Positions 1 to 6,458 of a stretch of DNA of 7,850 nt are shown one piece after another. Source of the DNA: Candidatus Hecatellales archaeon (GTDB lineage: Archaea > Thermoproteota > Bathyarchaeia > Hecatellales > Hecatellaceae); contig QMXU01000047.1 in the NCBI GenBank assembly GCA_003662305.1, positions 1 through 7,850 on the forward strand. The letters are read 5' to 3'. Position numbers and translations under genes: made by a program. Positions within the stretch are counted from its first letter, which is position 1. Each line of letters starts with the position of its first letter. The notes beneath the pieces were generated by a model. The model was not told where the DNA came from and ran no database searches. It saw only the letters and a list, made by a program, of their open reading frames with translations.

Positions 1-78
1 AACCATCATGTCTGCAACCTTTGCATGGACTGCGTAAACCTGTGCCCAGTGAACGCGCTGAAGTATGGTAAAGGCTGA
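1..78 (+). CDS. C-terminal end of a [4Fe-4S] ferredoxin-domain protein (partial, 5' end outside window)
   Basis: Frame 1 is open from the window edge to a TGA at 76-78 and encodes 25 residues. They contain Cys codons at 13, 22, 31 and 43 in the pattern C-x2-C-x2-C-x3-C-P, the classical [4Fe-4S] cluster signature, followed by the usual short hydrophobic tail (VNAL). The motif lies at the extreme C-terminus, so this is either a small ferredoxin or the last cluster of a larger iron-sulphur electron-transfer protein; the visible part cannot decide. The frame has no room for a start codon before the first Cys, so the gene begins outside the window. It converges on endA with 12 bases between the stop codons. 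Confidence 0.8.
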   Translation, partial: NHHVCNLCMDCVNLCPVNALKYGKG

Positions 79-90
79 GCCTGCTTAAGC

Positions 91-648
91 TTAGGGCTTC
101 CACCACTTAAACATTAAATACTGGATTTGACCGGTTCTCGGCTTGGGGACAGCTATGATGAAACGTTTTCTGACGGTGGTGGCAAGCCTTCCGCTGCGTA
201 CCAGGTCTGCCGCGTCAACCCGGTCTTTTTCCCTTCGCACCTGGACGAGGTAGGGGGCGTGGTCTACGCCTGGCCCATGCCTGTAAACCGCGAAGTCGCA
301 GCCGAACTTTATTCCAGGCTGAACTATCAGTCCTTTCTCTCTCAGGTCCCTGTAAACTTGGTATTTCAGCTGGAAGTCTTTGTGAGCTTTCACGGCTTTC
401 CTCCGAAGCTGACGGAGGGCCAGCTTCCTGCCGTCTGCGTAAGCCTTTAGCAAGCCTTTTTCAGCCAGGTATAAGGCTTCCAGCATGTCTAGGACCAGCG
501 GAACGTTGAAGTCTGCTGTTTTAGGCTTAGGTATTCCGAGGGGTTTTCCGTAGTAGCCTAGACTGTAAAGTCTTCTCCCCTCCTCAGGGTTCCACACTAT
601 AAGCCTGTTTTCTACCAGCTGGGCTTTGAAGGTTTCACTCTGCCCCAT
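91..648 (-). CDS. endA: tRNA-splicing endonuclease EndA (185 aa)
   Basis: This enzyme cuts introns out of precursor tRNAs at bulge-helix-bulge sites; exons are then joined by a ligase. The length (185 aa) matches the short single-unit archaeal subunits (about 180 aa). The C-terminal nuclease fold is clear: FGCDFAVY around 115-122, DHAPYLVQV at 129-137 and RLATTVRKRFIIAV at 154-167. By family alignment from memory the catalytic triad is Tyr122, His130 and Lys161, all present. The N-terminal half (about 1-85) has the GYYGKPLG-type segment and a Leu/Ala-rich helix typical of the family. The length suggests a homotetramer, or the catalytic half of a heterotetramer if a second paralogue exists elsewhere; this cannot be settled here. 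ATG start with GGAGG at 659-663 (spacer 10). It lies 49 bases behind the DUF47 gene in the same direction, so co-transcription is likely. Confidence 0.93.
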   Translation of the reverse strand: MGQSETFKAQLVENRLIVWNPEEGRRLYSLGYYGKPLGIPKPKTADFNVPLVLDMLEALYLAEKGLLKAYADGRKLALRQLRRKAVKAHKDFQLKYQVYRDLREKGLIVQPGIKFGCDFAVYRHGPGVDHAPYLVQVRREKDRVDAADLVRSGRLATTVRKRFIIAVPKPRTGQIQYLMFKWWKP

Positions 649-697
649 AGGGGCTTAGCCTCCTAGAAGGATGCTTGAAAGGCCTCTGCGTTATGGT

Positions 698-1039
698 TTA
701 GGTGGTCATGGCGATTATTCTGGCGATGTCAGCCGCGTTTTCAGCGTTGTCGGCTATGTCCTCAAGGAATTCGACTACCTCTCTTATGAGGAGGAGAACT
801 GGAAGCTTCATCCTGCTTGAGATTATCTTTAAGTCGGCTTTACGGTGGATGCTGTCCACGGTTTTCTCTGAGGACTCCACTTCGAGGGCTAGCTCCATAA
901 CCTTTGCGGTGCTGTAGCTTAGGGCTAGGATGACCTCTCTAAGCCTTAGAAGAGCGTTCAGGGAGGCTTCAGCCAGGCTTCCAACCTCCTTCAATATTGC
1001 GTCAGGCACCTTCCAGCGTCGTTTAGCCAGCTCCGTCAT
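698..1039 (-). CDS. C-terminal half of DUF47/PhoU-like protein (113 aa)
   Basis: This is the downstream part of the interrupted gene, in the same frame as the N-terminal half. It starts with TELAKRRWKVPDAILKEV and ends with the family-like VVEFLEDIADNAENAADIARII segment, which matches the expected C-terminal helix of DUF47 proteins. It shows no internal stop or frameshift, so decay, if real, is recent or the half is still made. A GGGGGAG stretch (reverse complement of 1051-1057) lies 11 bases before ATG 1039 and could serve as a ribosome-binding site for reinitiation after the TAA. The seven codons between the TAA and this ATG also look homologous to the family, so the true gene is probably one longer frame. 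Confidence 0.65.
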   Translation of the reverse strand: MTELAKRRWKVPDAILKEVGSLAEASLNALLRLREVILALSYSTAKVMELALEVESSEKTVDSIHRKADLKIISSRMKLPVLLLIREVVEFLEDIADNAENAADIARIIAMTT

Positions 1040-1060
1040 CCTGTAGGCTACTCCCCCACA

Positions 1061-1357
1061 TTAGTCGGCTATTTCGTTTATTTCGGCTGAAAGGTTTATG
1101 AAGTCGTCTCTAGCGATTAGAAGCTCTCCGAATTCGGCTACCTCCCGCATGATGGCTCTTTTAACATCCCAGGCTTTCTCCACATGCCCCATAACGCTGG
1201 CGTAGTGCTGGAGAACCAGGTTTTCATCTCCATTCTGGTAGGCGTTTATGAGAATGCATGCCTCCCTCAGCGCGTCTAGAACGCTTCTGATGTGGTCTTG
1301 ACACATTTCCAGGATTCGCCTTCTAGCCTGCTCAGCCGTTTCCCGGGGGAAAGTCAT
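1061..1357 (-). CDS. N-terminal half of DUF47/PhoU-like protein (98 aa)
   Basis: This is the upstream part of the interrupted DUF47 gene. It is almost wholly helical with heptad-like spacing and holds the first helical bundle: the segment around EMCQDHIRSVLDALREA, then QHYASVMGHVEKAWDVKRAI, then LLIARDDFINLSAEINEIAD. The phrase 'ARDDFINL..EINEIAD' corresponds to the family's usual '(S/P)-R-x-D-F..L...(D/N)-E-(I/V)-A-D' region, where the polypeptide would normally continue. The ATG start is supported by GAGGG (reverse complement of 1365-1369), 7 bases before it, and by a TATA-like element further upstream. As a separate product it would be half a protein. Confidence 0.7.
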   Translation of the reverse strand: MTFPRETAEQARRRILEMCQDHIRSVLDALREACILINAYQNGDENLVLQHYASVMGHVEKAWDVKRAIMREVAEFGELLIARDDFINLSAEINEIAD

Positions 1358-1390
1358 GAGCCAGCCCTCTTAAAATCCTTCCACAGCTAA

Positions 1391-1399
1391 AACTTATAG
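1391..1399 (-). promoter_or_regulatory. TATA-like box for the DUF47-endA transcript
   Basis: On the minus strand this reads CTATAAGTT. A start of transcription about 26 bases downstream would fall near 1370, giving a leader of some 13 bases that still contains the GAGGG ribosome-binding site. The spacing fits archaeal TBP/TFB promoters; it is a visual call only. Confidence 0.4.
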
Positions 1400-1409
1400 G
1401 ATTAACAGG

Positions 1410-1418
1410 TATTTAAAA
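1410..1418 (+). promoter_or_regulatory. TATA-like box for the yjbQ-family gene
   Basis: TATTTAAAA is the clearest archaeal TATA-box match in the divergent region 1358-1454. A transcription start about 26 bases downstream (near 1440) leaves a leader of about 15 bases containing the purine-rich GGGGGAAGG before the TTG start. The two divergent promoters lie within about 20 bases of each other, so the two genes may affect each other's expression. Confidence 0.5.
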
Positions 1419-1454
1419 GGGTAGCGAAAGCCTTGGAAAGGGGGAAGGTAAACC

Positions 1455-1865
1455 TTGAAGGTTCACTTCTCAGACTTTTCGGTTTCCACCCGGAACAGGT
1501 TTGAGCTGGTTGACATTACCAGGCATGTTGAAGCCGCTGTTTCAGCCTCAAAGATAGAAGACGGCTTATGCCTTGTCTACGCGCCCCATGCCACTGCAGC
1601 CATAATAGCCAACGAACATGAGGCTGGGCTTCTAGGCGACATCCTAGCCAAGCTTAAAGGACTTTTCCCTGAAGGTGCAGGATACCTGCATGACCGTATA
1701 GACGATAACGCTCACGCCCACCTGGCTTCAGCCTTCATAGCCTCCTCAAGGGTTTTCCCTGTCCGCGGGGGAAGGCTTGTTAGGGGGACATGGCAGAACA
1801 TCATGCTGGTGGAGGCTGACGGACCCAGAACCAGAAGAGTGCTCGTGGAAGTCTTAGGCGAGTGA
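1455..1865 (+). CDS. yjbQ: YjbQ / UPF0047 family protein (136 aa)
   Basis: This is a small single-domain protein of the widespread UPF0047 family. E. coli YjbQ has weak thiamine-phosphate synthase activity and the family is often labelled that way, but the cellular role is not settled. Visible hallmarks are VYAPHATAAIIANEHE at 41-56 (family H-x-T-A-A-x-x-x-N-E pattern, His45 and Glu54), DDNAHAHLASAFIASS at 83-98 (His87 and His89, probable metal-binding or active-site histidines), and the C-terminal GRLVRGTWQNIML plus DGPRTRRVLVEVLGE. Length is normal. The TTG start is forced: an in-frame TAA lies at 1449-1451 and the next Met is residue 117. GGGGGAAGG precedes it. The gene ends 6 bases from the glyS stop, tail to tail. 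Confidence 0.92.
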   Translation: MKVHFSDFSVSTRNRFELVDITRHVEAAVSASKIEDGLCLVYAPHATAAIIANEHEAGLLGDILAKLKGLFPEGAGYLHDRIDDNAHAHLASAFIASSRVFPVRGGRLVRGTWQNIMLVEADGPRTRRVLVEVLGE

Positions 1866-1871
1866 AAAAGG

Positions 1872-3620
1872 CTAAAGGGGCGCCCCGGCTTCCTCGAATT
1901 CTATTTCTCCTTTAAGCAGGCTTTCAAGGGTTTGAGGAAGCCTTCCGGCTTTTATTCTAACCTGCTTCCAGGTGTCTCTGTCCCTGAGCGTTACGGTATC
2001 GTCTTCTAGGGTTTGGTAGTCGATGGTTATGGTGTAGGGGGTTCCAGCCTCATCCATCCTCGCATACCTGCGTCCTATGCTTCCTCCCTCATCGTATTCA
2101 ACGTTGAAGCCGTAGTTTAGGAGGCTCTGGCGGATTTCCCTGGCCTTCTCTGGGAGGTCGTCCTTGGTCATCAGGGGGAAAACCGCTGCCTCGATGGGGG
2201 CTAGGTCTCTTGGAAGCTTAAGGACAACCCTGCCCTCCCTTTCGCTGTAAGCGTATTCGAGGACCACGTAGAGCATTCTGTCAAGCCCGAAGGAGGGTTC
2301 AACCACGCTTGGAAGCAGCCTTTCACCTTTCAGTTCAACCTCCTCTTCAACCACGGAGACCTGGCCTGGCTTAATCTCGTAGGTTTCACCGTCCCCCCTC
2401 AGCCTGTACACGCCTTCGCTGGATAGAGCTTCAGCCACCTCCTCGGCGGGGGTTAACTCTAGAAGCCTTAGGACTAGGGCAGCCCTATCCTTGAAGGCCT
2501 TCCCAATCTCAGCCTTGTCCGGTTTAAGGTTTTTCCTTTTAATCTTCTTCGGCTCGGGGTAGGGCAGGTATACGCGTAGGTCTTCCCCGCTGTAGGCCAT
2601 GTGCATTCTTAGGTCGTAGTCTGTTCTCCAAGCGTGGCCTGAAACCTCAACGTAGCCCCACCTTGAAAGCTTGACAACCTGGTCGTAGGTTTGAGCTGAA
2701 TAGTGGGCTCTCTCGTTTGGAAGCTTTTCTCTGAAATACTGGTTTTCGTCTGGAACTCCAAGCTGGTTTAGAAACTGCTTCGCCCTAGCCATAAAGTAGG
2801 CGTTCCACTCCGCCTTAATGTAGCCTTTATCCAAGGCTTCGGCAACCGTGACTTCAACAGGCTCTTCCACCTGCCTTCTTATGAGCTCCTCGGTGAGAAG
2901 CCGTATTTTCTCCCCTTCAACTTCTTTAAGCTTCTTGCACTCCGGGTTTTTAGGGTTAAAGAAAAACTCGAACTCCATTATGGTGAACTCTCTAAGCCTT
3001 ATGGGGCCCTGCCTGGGTGAAATCTCGTTTCTGAGGCAGCGTCCAACCTGTGCTGCCCCAAAGGGAAGCCTTCCACGGGCTAAATCGTTAAGCCTCTTAA
3101 AGTTTACAAACATCCCCTGAGCGGTTTCAGGCCTGCAGTAGCCCACATGCTCAGCGTAGGGTCCAATAGTAGTCTTGAAGAGCTCGTTGAAAACCTGTGG
3201 AGGCTCAAGCTCTCCGCCGCATTCAGGACAGCGGACTTCATGCTTTGCGAGGAGGCTTTCAAGCTCTCGGAGGCTTAGGCCCTCCCCTGAAACTCCAGCC
3301 TGCTCTTCCAAGAGGTGGTCAGCCCTCCACTTTCTCCCGCAGCTTTTACAGGAGGCCACCGGGTCTGTGAAGTGGGTTGTATGTCCTGAAGCTTGGAAAA
3401 CGATTTCCGGGGCCACCACAGCCGTGTCTATGAGCATTAAGCCTTCTCTACGGACGAACCAGTCAACCCATTTCTGCTCAAGCTTCCTCTTCATGAGGGC
3501 GCCCAGCGGCCCGTAGTCGAGGAAGCCAGCTTCGCTCCCGTAGATTTCGTAGGAGGGCCAGAAGAAGCCTCTCCGCTTGGCTAACTCCACGATTTTCTGG
3601 TATTTGTCAGGCTTGCTCAA
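1872..3620 (-). CDS. glyS: Glycyl-tRNA synthetase, class II, archaeal/eukaryotic type (582 aa)
   Basis: GlyRS charges tRNA-Gly with glycine using ATP in the cytoplasm, usually as a homodimer. The protein is full length for the archaeal family. In order: the N-terminal helix and motif 1 region (AKRRGFFWPSYEIYG, then FLDYGPLG at 33-40); an inserted zinc ribbon with C91-x2-C94 and C131-x2-C134; GYCRPETAQGMFVNF around 160-173, which holds glycine/ATP-pocket residues; motif 2 with RNEISPRQGPIRLREF at 197-212; motif 3 with EPSFGLDRMLY at 441-451; and the anticodon-binding domain from LAPIEAAVFPL to near the end. The TTG start is forced by an in-frame TGA two codons upstream, and GGAGG (reverse complement of 3630-3634) lies 9 bases before it. 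The next Met (43) would remove motif 1. Transcribed divergently from the MarC gene. Confidence 0.97.
   Translation of the reverse strand: MSKPDKYQKIVELAKRRGFFWPSYEIYGSEAGFLDYGPLGALMKRKLEQKWVDWFVRREGLMLIDTAVVAPEIVFQASGHTTHFTDPVASCKSCGRKWRADHLLEEQAGVSGEGLSLRELESLLAKHEVRCPECGGELEPPQVFNELFKTTIGPYAEHVGYCRPETAQGMFVNFKRLNDLARGRLPFGAAQVGRCLRNEISPRQGPIRLREFTIMEFEFFFNPKNPECKKLKEVEGEKIRLLTEELIRRQVEEPVEVTVAEALDKGYIKAEWNAYFMARAKQFLNQLGVPDENQYFREKLPNERAHYSAQTYDQVVKLSRWGYVEVSGHAWRTDYDLRMHMAYSGEDLRVYLPYPEPKKIKRKNLKPDKAEIGKAFKDRAALVLRLLELTPAEEVAEALSSEGVYRLRGDGETYEIKPGQVSVVEEEVELKGERLLPSVVEPSFGLDRMLYVVLEYAYSEREGRVVLKLPRDLAPIEAAVFPLMTKDDLPEKAREIRQSLLNYGFNVEYDEGGSIGRRYARMDEAGTPYTITIDYQTLEDDTVTLRDRDTWKQVRIKAGRLPQTLESLLKGEIEFEEAGAPL
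1877..1886. repeat. GGGGCGCCCC palindrome at the yjbQ/glyS convergent junction
   Basis: A perfect 10-base palindrome lies just past the yjbQ stop, inside the last codons of glyS (it encodes part of the C-terminal GAP). On the + strand a pyrimidine-rich stretch follows (about 1899-1914). On the minus strand glyS runs into TTTTT (reverse complement of 1865-1869) directly after its TAG. These may help end the two convergent transcripts, but the palindrome has little room for a loop and may be only coding sequence. Confidence 0.3.
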
Positions 3621-3660
3621 CTTTCAGGGCCTCCAAGCCTTAACCTTAACGGAAGCCGAA

Positions 3661-3670
3661 GATAAATTAT
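3661..3670 (-). promoter_or_regulatory. TATA-like box for glyS
   Basis: On the minus strand this reads ATAATTTATC. About 26 bases downstream is near 3640, giving a roughly 20-base leader that still holds the GGAGG site before the TTG start. Visual assignment only. Confidence 0.4.
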
Positions 3671-3673
3671 TAT

Positions 3674-3682
3674 GGTTTAACC
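3674..3682 (+). promoter_or_regulatory. Candidate promoter element for the MarC gene (GGTTTAACC)
   Basis: The element is a near-palindrome (GGTT-T-AACC) and a passable archaeal TATA box. A start near 3703 would leave about 22 bases of leader including GGGAGGG at 3712-3718. It sits just beside the divergent glyS TATA-like box, so a regulator bound here could act on both. A second T-rich candidate, AGTTTACC at 3692-3699, lies closer to the gene. Confidence 0.3.
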
Positions 3683-3724
3683 TCTCTTAGTAGTTTACCT
3701 TTTCCCTTCCAGGGAGGGAAGCCT

Positions 3725-4357
3725 TTGGCTTACGATGCGATGCTGGCCGGAGACTGGACAACCTTCCTCCAAGCCTTCATAATGCTTTTCGCCATTTTCG
3801 ACCCTGTTGGAAACCTTCCCATCTTCTTCTCGCTTACAGCGGACTTCCCTGAAAAGGAGAGGCGTAAGGTTGCAGCCAGGTCTTCCATACTAGCCTTCAT
3901 CATCCTGGTGATATTCGCCTACGGAGGATTCTACCTGCTAAGCCTCCTACGCATAACCCTTAACGACTTCAAAATCGTCAGCGGAATCATCCTGCTCATC
4001 TTCGCCGTTGAGTACGTGCTCGGAAGGGAGAAACGGTATGCTAGGGAGGGGAAACCTGAGGAAATCGCCGTTTTCCCCATGGCCACCCCGCTACTGGCAG
4101 GGCCTGGAAGCATAAGCGTGGTCATGCTCACCGTTAACCCTCCCTTCGGCCCTGTGACAACCCTAACCATCATAATTTTAAACGTGCTTATAGCCTGGAT
4201 TCTGCTTGGGCTGGGCTCGAAGCTTAGGGGGCTCCTAGGCTACCAGGGAGCCGCTGTAATCTCTAGGATAATGGGGCTGATAATCGGAGCCATAGCCGTA
4301 AGCTTCATCCGCGACGGCATAATGGGAATCCTTGAAGACCTTCTCCCAGCTGAGTAA
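3725..4357 (+). CDS. MarC-family integral membrane protein (210 aa)
   Basis: This belongs to the MarC/NAAT family (UPF0056) of inner-membrane proteins. Some archaeal members have been reported to transport small neutral amino acids, while E. coli MarC was wrongly linked to multidrug resistance; the substrate here is unknown. Six hydrophobic segments are visible, roughly 13-33, 52-75, 82-98, 115-137, 143-163 and 178-198. Family motifs are AIFDPVGNLPIF at 23-34 in the first segment and PLLAGPGSIS at 122-131 in the fourth; a charged loop (EKERRKVAAR) lies between segments 1 and 2. Length is standard. The TTG start has GGGAGGG at a good distance; ATG at 3740 (residue 6) is the alternative. It heads the + strand series and is followed 43 bases later by pyrE, with no clear functional link between them. 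Confidence 0.92.
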   Translation: MAYDAMLAGDWTTFLQAFIMLFAIFDPVGNLPIFFSLTADFPEKERRKVAARSSILAFIILVIFAYGGFYLLSLLRITLNDFKIVSGIILLIFAVEYVLGREKRYAREGKPEEIAVFPMATPLLAGPGSISVVMLTVNPPFGPVTTLTIIILNVLIAWILLGLGSKLRGLLGYQGAAVISRIMGLIIGAIAVSFIRDGIMGILEDLLPAE

Positions 4358-4360
4358 ACC

Positions 4361-4388
4361 TATTTTAACCCTGCCCAGCCTTATTTTT
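4361..4388 (+). promoter_or_regulatory. Candidate internal promoter before pyrE
   Basis: Two T/A-rich boxes lie between the MarC gene and pyrE: TATTTTAA at 4361-4368 and TTATTTTT at 4381-4388. The second is about 20 bases before ATG 4401 and ATG 4407. No good ribosome-binding site precedes either ATG, so a leaderless or near-leaderless pyrE transcript from this region is plausible. Confidence 0.35.
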
Positions 4389-4400
4389 TCTTGGGCTGAG

Positions 4401-5033
4401 ATGGAGATGGCTGAGCTTTCTGTGAAAGATTTCGCCTTAGCCCTTGTAAGGGCTGAAGCCATAAAGTTCGGCAGTTTCAGGCTTACCAGCGGGAGGCTTA
4501 GCCCCTACTACCTAGACCTCAGAGTTCTGCCCAGCAGCCCTGAAGCCTTCCACATGTGCATCGAAATCTACGGTGAACTGGCTGGGAGAATAGGCTTGGA
4601 GAATTTCGACCTGCTGGTGGGAGTTCCAACAGCCGGAATGGTTTTCGCGTCGGCTTTAGCCTACAAGCTTAGGAAGCCCATGGCCTACGTGAGGAAGGAA
4701 GCTAAGGGCTGGGGGCTTAAGAGGACTGTGGAGGGAAAGGTTAAACCGGGAAGCAGAGTGGTCCTGGTGGACGACCTTATCACCACGGGGAAATCGCTTT
4801 TGGAGGCTGCGGAAGCCCTCCGTGAGGCGGGAGGAAAAATCTTGGGGGGCATAGTCCTGATAGACAGGGAGGAAGGAGGCTTGGAAAACCTTTCAAGGCA
4901 GGAAGTAAACCTCCACCCCTACACCAAGGTAACGGAAATCCTGGAAGCCCTCCAAGCGGAAAACATGCTGGAAGAGGAAAAATACAGGGAGGTTCTAGAC
5001 TATATCAGAAGGCAGGCAGGCTCTCCCGGTTAA
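4401..5033 (+). CDS. pyrE: Orotate phosphoribosyltransferase PyrE (210 aa)
   Basis: PyrE joins orotate to PRPP to make orotidine 5'-monophosphate, the fifth step of UMP synthesis. Visible features, numbered from ATG 4401: the N-terminal orotate-binding segment FGSFRLTSGRLSPYYLDLR (about 23-41), with the family's S/T-S-G-x-x-S-x-x-Y/F pattern; GVPTAGMVFA near 75-84; the mobile catalytic loop VRKEAKGWGLKRTVEG (97-112) with Lys99 and Lys102; and the PRPP-binding loop VVLVDDLITTGKS (120-132) with the paired Asp. Length is typical of a free-standing archaeal PyrE; no OMP decarboxylase is fused or adjacent. The frame extends back to a TTG at 4332 inside the MarC gene, but those 23 residues look unrelated to the family, so ATG 4401 (or ATG 4407) is preferred. 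Confidence 0.93.
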   Translation: MEMAELSVKDFALALVRAEAIKFGSFRLTSGRLSPYYLDLRVLPSSPEAFHMCIEIYGELAGRIGLENFDLLVGVPTAGMVFASALAYKLRKPMAYVRKEAKGWGLKRTVEGKVKPGSRVVLVDDLITTGKSLLEAAEALREAGGKILGGIVLIDREEGGLENLSRQEVNLHPYTKVTEILEALQAENMLEEEKYREVLDYIRRQAGSPG

Positions 5034-5035
5034 GC

Positions 5036-5050
5036 CCTTAAATCTTAAGG
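5036..5050. repeat. Inverted repeat CCTTAA-ATC-TTAAGG between pyrE and the phosphohexomutase
   Basis: A perfect 6-base inverted repeat with a 3-base centre starts 3 bases after the pyrE stop and is followed by T-rich ATTCTTTAGCCTATTT. It could be a weak pyrE terminator, a TATA-containing promoter for the mutase (the centre reads CTTAAATCTT), or an operator overlapping it. The sequence alone does not decide. Confidence 0.35.
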
Positions 5051-5081
5051 ATTCTTTAGCCTATTTGGAGGGGAAACATAA

Positions 5082-6458
5082 TTGAAGAAAATCTTCAGAG
5101 CCTACGACATCAGAGGCGTTTACGGGGAAGACCTGACGCCTGAGGTGGCCTTGAAAATTGGAATGGCCTTCGGAAGCCTTCTAGAACCAGGCTTAGAGGT
5201 TGTGGTTGGAAGAGACGTTAGGCTTACGGGACCTGTTCTCCAAGCTGCCTTAACCGCCGGGCTTACGGCTGTGGGCTGCCCCGTGGCAGACCTAGGGCTT
5301 ACCGCAACCCCTATCGTGTATTTCGCCTCCATCCACTATGGGGTTAAAGGGGGAGTTATGGTTACGGCCTCCCATAATCCTCCCCAGTATAACGGCTTCA
5401 AACTGTGCAGGGGAGGAGTGTCCTACTCCTACGAGACAGGGGTAGGCGAGGTTAAACAAAGAGTTGCTGAAGGCAGGTTCAGGCTTCAAGGATGGGAGCA
5501 GACAGCCGGGGTAAGAGAGTTTAACGTCCTCCCAGACTACGAGGAAACCGTGCTGAAGGGAAGAAAACTTGAGAAGCCTCTGAAGGTTGTTTTAGACGTT
5601 GGAAACGGCTCCTGCAGTTTCGCTGGGAAGATTCTTGAGAAGCTTGGCTGCCAGGTTAAGGTGCTCTACGCTGAGCCGGACGGCAGATTCCCAAACCACA
5701 TACCAAACCCGCTCCTAGAGGAAACCCTTGAAGACCTTAAGAAGGCTGTGGTGGACTGGGGGGCAGACCTCGGAGTTGCCTTCGACGGCGACGGCGACAG
5801 GGTTGGATTCGTCGACGACAGAGGGCGGATAGTGCAAAACGACCAGGCCTTCATCCTGTACGTTCGAGAGGTGTTAAACCGCTATCCAAGCTCTAAAATA
5901 ATCTTTAACGTGCTCTCTTCGAGGGCGGTTGTAGGGGAGGTTGAAGCGTTAGGGGGGAAACCGCTTATGGTTAGAGTTGGCCACTCCTACATTCATGAGG
6001 CTCTACTAGAGGAGAAAGCCCCCCTGGCAGGAGAACTCAGCGGCCACTTCTACTTTGGCAGGGAATACTACGGCTACGACGACGCTGTTTACGCGGCTGT
6101 GAGAATGGTTGAAATCATCTCTAAGGCGGAGGGAAAATTCTCGGAAATCGTGGACAGCCTGCCGAAGCATGTTTCATCTCCTGAAATCAGAGTCAAATGC
6201 CCGGATGAGGTTAAGTTTAAGGTGGTTGAAGCCTTAAAGGGAAAGCTTGAAGCTCAAGGCCTAAAGCTTGTCACCATCGACGGGGTTAGAGTTGAAACCG
6301 GGGATGGATGGGGGCTTGTCAGAGCCTCCAACACCGAGCCGGCTCTAGTGCTGAGATTTGAAGCCTCAACCAGGGAGAAGCTGGAAGAGATTAAAGGTTG
6401 GCTTCTAGCCGAGCTGAAAAGGACGCTTAAGGAGTTTGACGTAAGCCTTGACGGCTGA
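5082..6458 (+). CDS. Phosphomannomutase/phosphoglucomutase, alpha-D-phosphohexomutase family (458 aa)
   Basis: This enzyme moves phosphate between C6 and C1 of a hexose, supplying sugar-1-phosphates for nucleotide sugars used in glycosylation and polysaccharides. All four family sites are present: the phosphoserine loop VTASHNPPQYNGFK at 94-107 with Ser97; the Mg2+ loop DGDGDR at 235-240; the sugar-specificity loop GELSGH at 317-322; and the phosphate-binding loop RASNTEP at 414-420. GELSGH resembles the GEMSGH of PMM/PGM enzymes more than the GEQSGH common in phosphoglucosamine mutase, so mannose/glucose is favoured, although archaeal members can be mixed in specificity. Length is normal. 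TTG is the forced start: the preceding triplet is an in-frame TAA, the conserved FRAYDIRG lies at 5-12, and GGAGGGG sits 8 bases upstream. Its end overlaps the next gene by 11 bases. Confidence 0.95.
   Translation: MKKIFRAYDIRGVYGEDLTPEVALKIGMAFGSLLEPGLEVVVGRDVRLTGPVLQAALTAGLTAVGCPVADLGLTATPIVYFASIHYGVKGGVMVTASHNPPQYNGFKLCRGGVSYSYETGVGEVKQRVAEGRFRLQGWEQTAGVREFNVLPDYEETVLKGRKLEKPLKVVLDVGNGSCSFAGKILEKLGCQVKVLYAEPDGRFPNHIPNPLLEETLEDLKKAVVDWGADLGVAFDGDGDRVGFVDDRGRIVQNDQAFILYVREVLNRYPSSKIIFNVLSSRAVVGEVEALGGKPLMVRVGHSYIHEALLEEKAPLAGELSGHFYFGREYYGYDDAVYAAVRMVEIISKAEGKFSEIVDSLPKHVSSPEIRVKCPDEVKFKVVEALKGKLEAQGLKLVTIDGVRVETGDGWGLVRASNTEPALVLRFEASTREKLEEIKGWLLAELKRTLKEFDVSLDG

Larger units (their letters stand above)
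698..1357 (-). pseudogene. DUF47 / PhoU-like protein interrupted by a single in-frame TAA
   Basis: Read as one frame from ATG 1357 to TAA 698-700, this locus is 219 codons, about the normal length of DUF47 (TIGR00153, PhoU_div) proteins. These all-helical proteins resemble PhoU and often sit beside Pit-type phosphate transporters. The only interruption is a TAA at 1061-1063. There is no frameshift: the frame continues with seven codons (CGGVAYR) into MTELAKRRWKVP. The joined stretch, an NEIAD segment plus xCGGVAYRM, looks like the continuous helix expected there, so the seven codons after the stop look like family sequence and not spacer. This favours a nonsense mutation or base-call error over two unrelated genes. 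TAA ends several other genes here, so reassignment of TAA is unlikely. No phosphate transporter is visible nearby. Confidence 0.75.

Noticed and set aside
155..173. C/D-box sRNA-like pair ATGATGA ... CTGA on the + strand
   Set aside because: Only 8 bases lie between the boxes, too few for a guide, there is no second C'/D box pair at the expected distance, and the stretch is antisense coding sequence of endA.
1061..1063. Pyrrolysine or other recoded stop in DUF47
   Set aside because: The codon is TAA, not TAG; TAA ends other intact genes, and no recoding structure is evident downstream.
2848..3516. Long open frames on the + strand opposite glyS (2848-3120 and 3175-3516)
   Set aside because: They are antisense to the conserved motif 2 and zinc-ribbon parts of GlyRS, have Ser/Arg-rich composition typical of shadow frames and show no recognisable domain.
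3638..3650. Tandem TTAAGG-like units in the glyS leader (minus strand)
   Set aside because: Only two short copies are present; this is too little for a repeat array and fits the general AAGCCTT/TTAAGG-rich style of the sequence.
4332..4400. N-terminal extension of PyrE from TTG 4332
   Set aside because: It overlaps the MarC 3' end, encodes a non-conserved stretch and has no suitable ribosome-binding site; ATG 4401 or 4407 gives normal family length.
4235..4462. Minus-strand open frame across the MarC/pyrE junction
   Set aside because: It is antisense to two well-supported genes, has no recognisable domain and no supporting signals.
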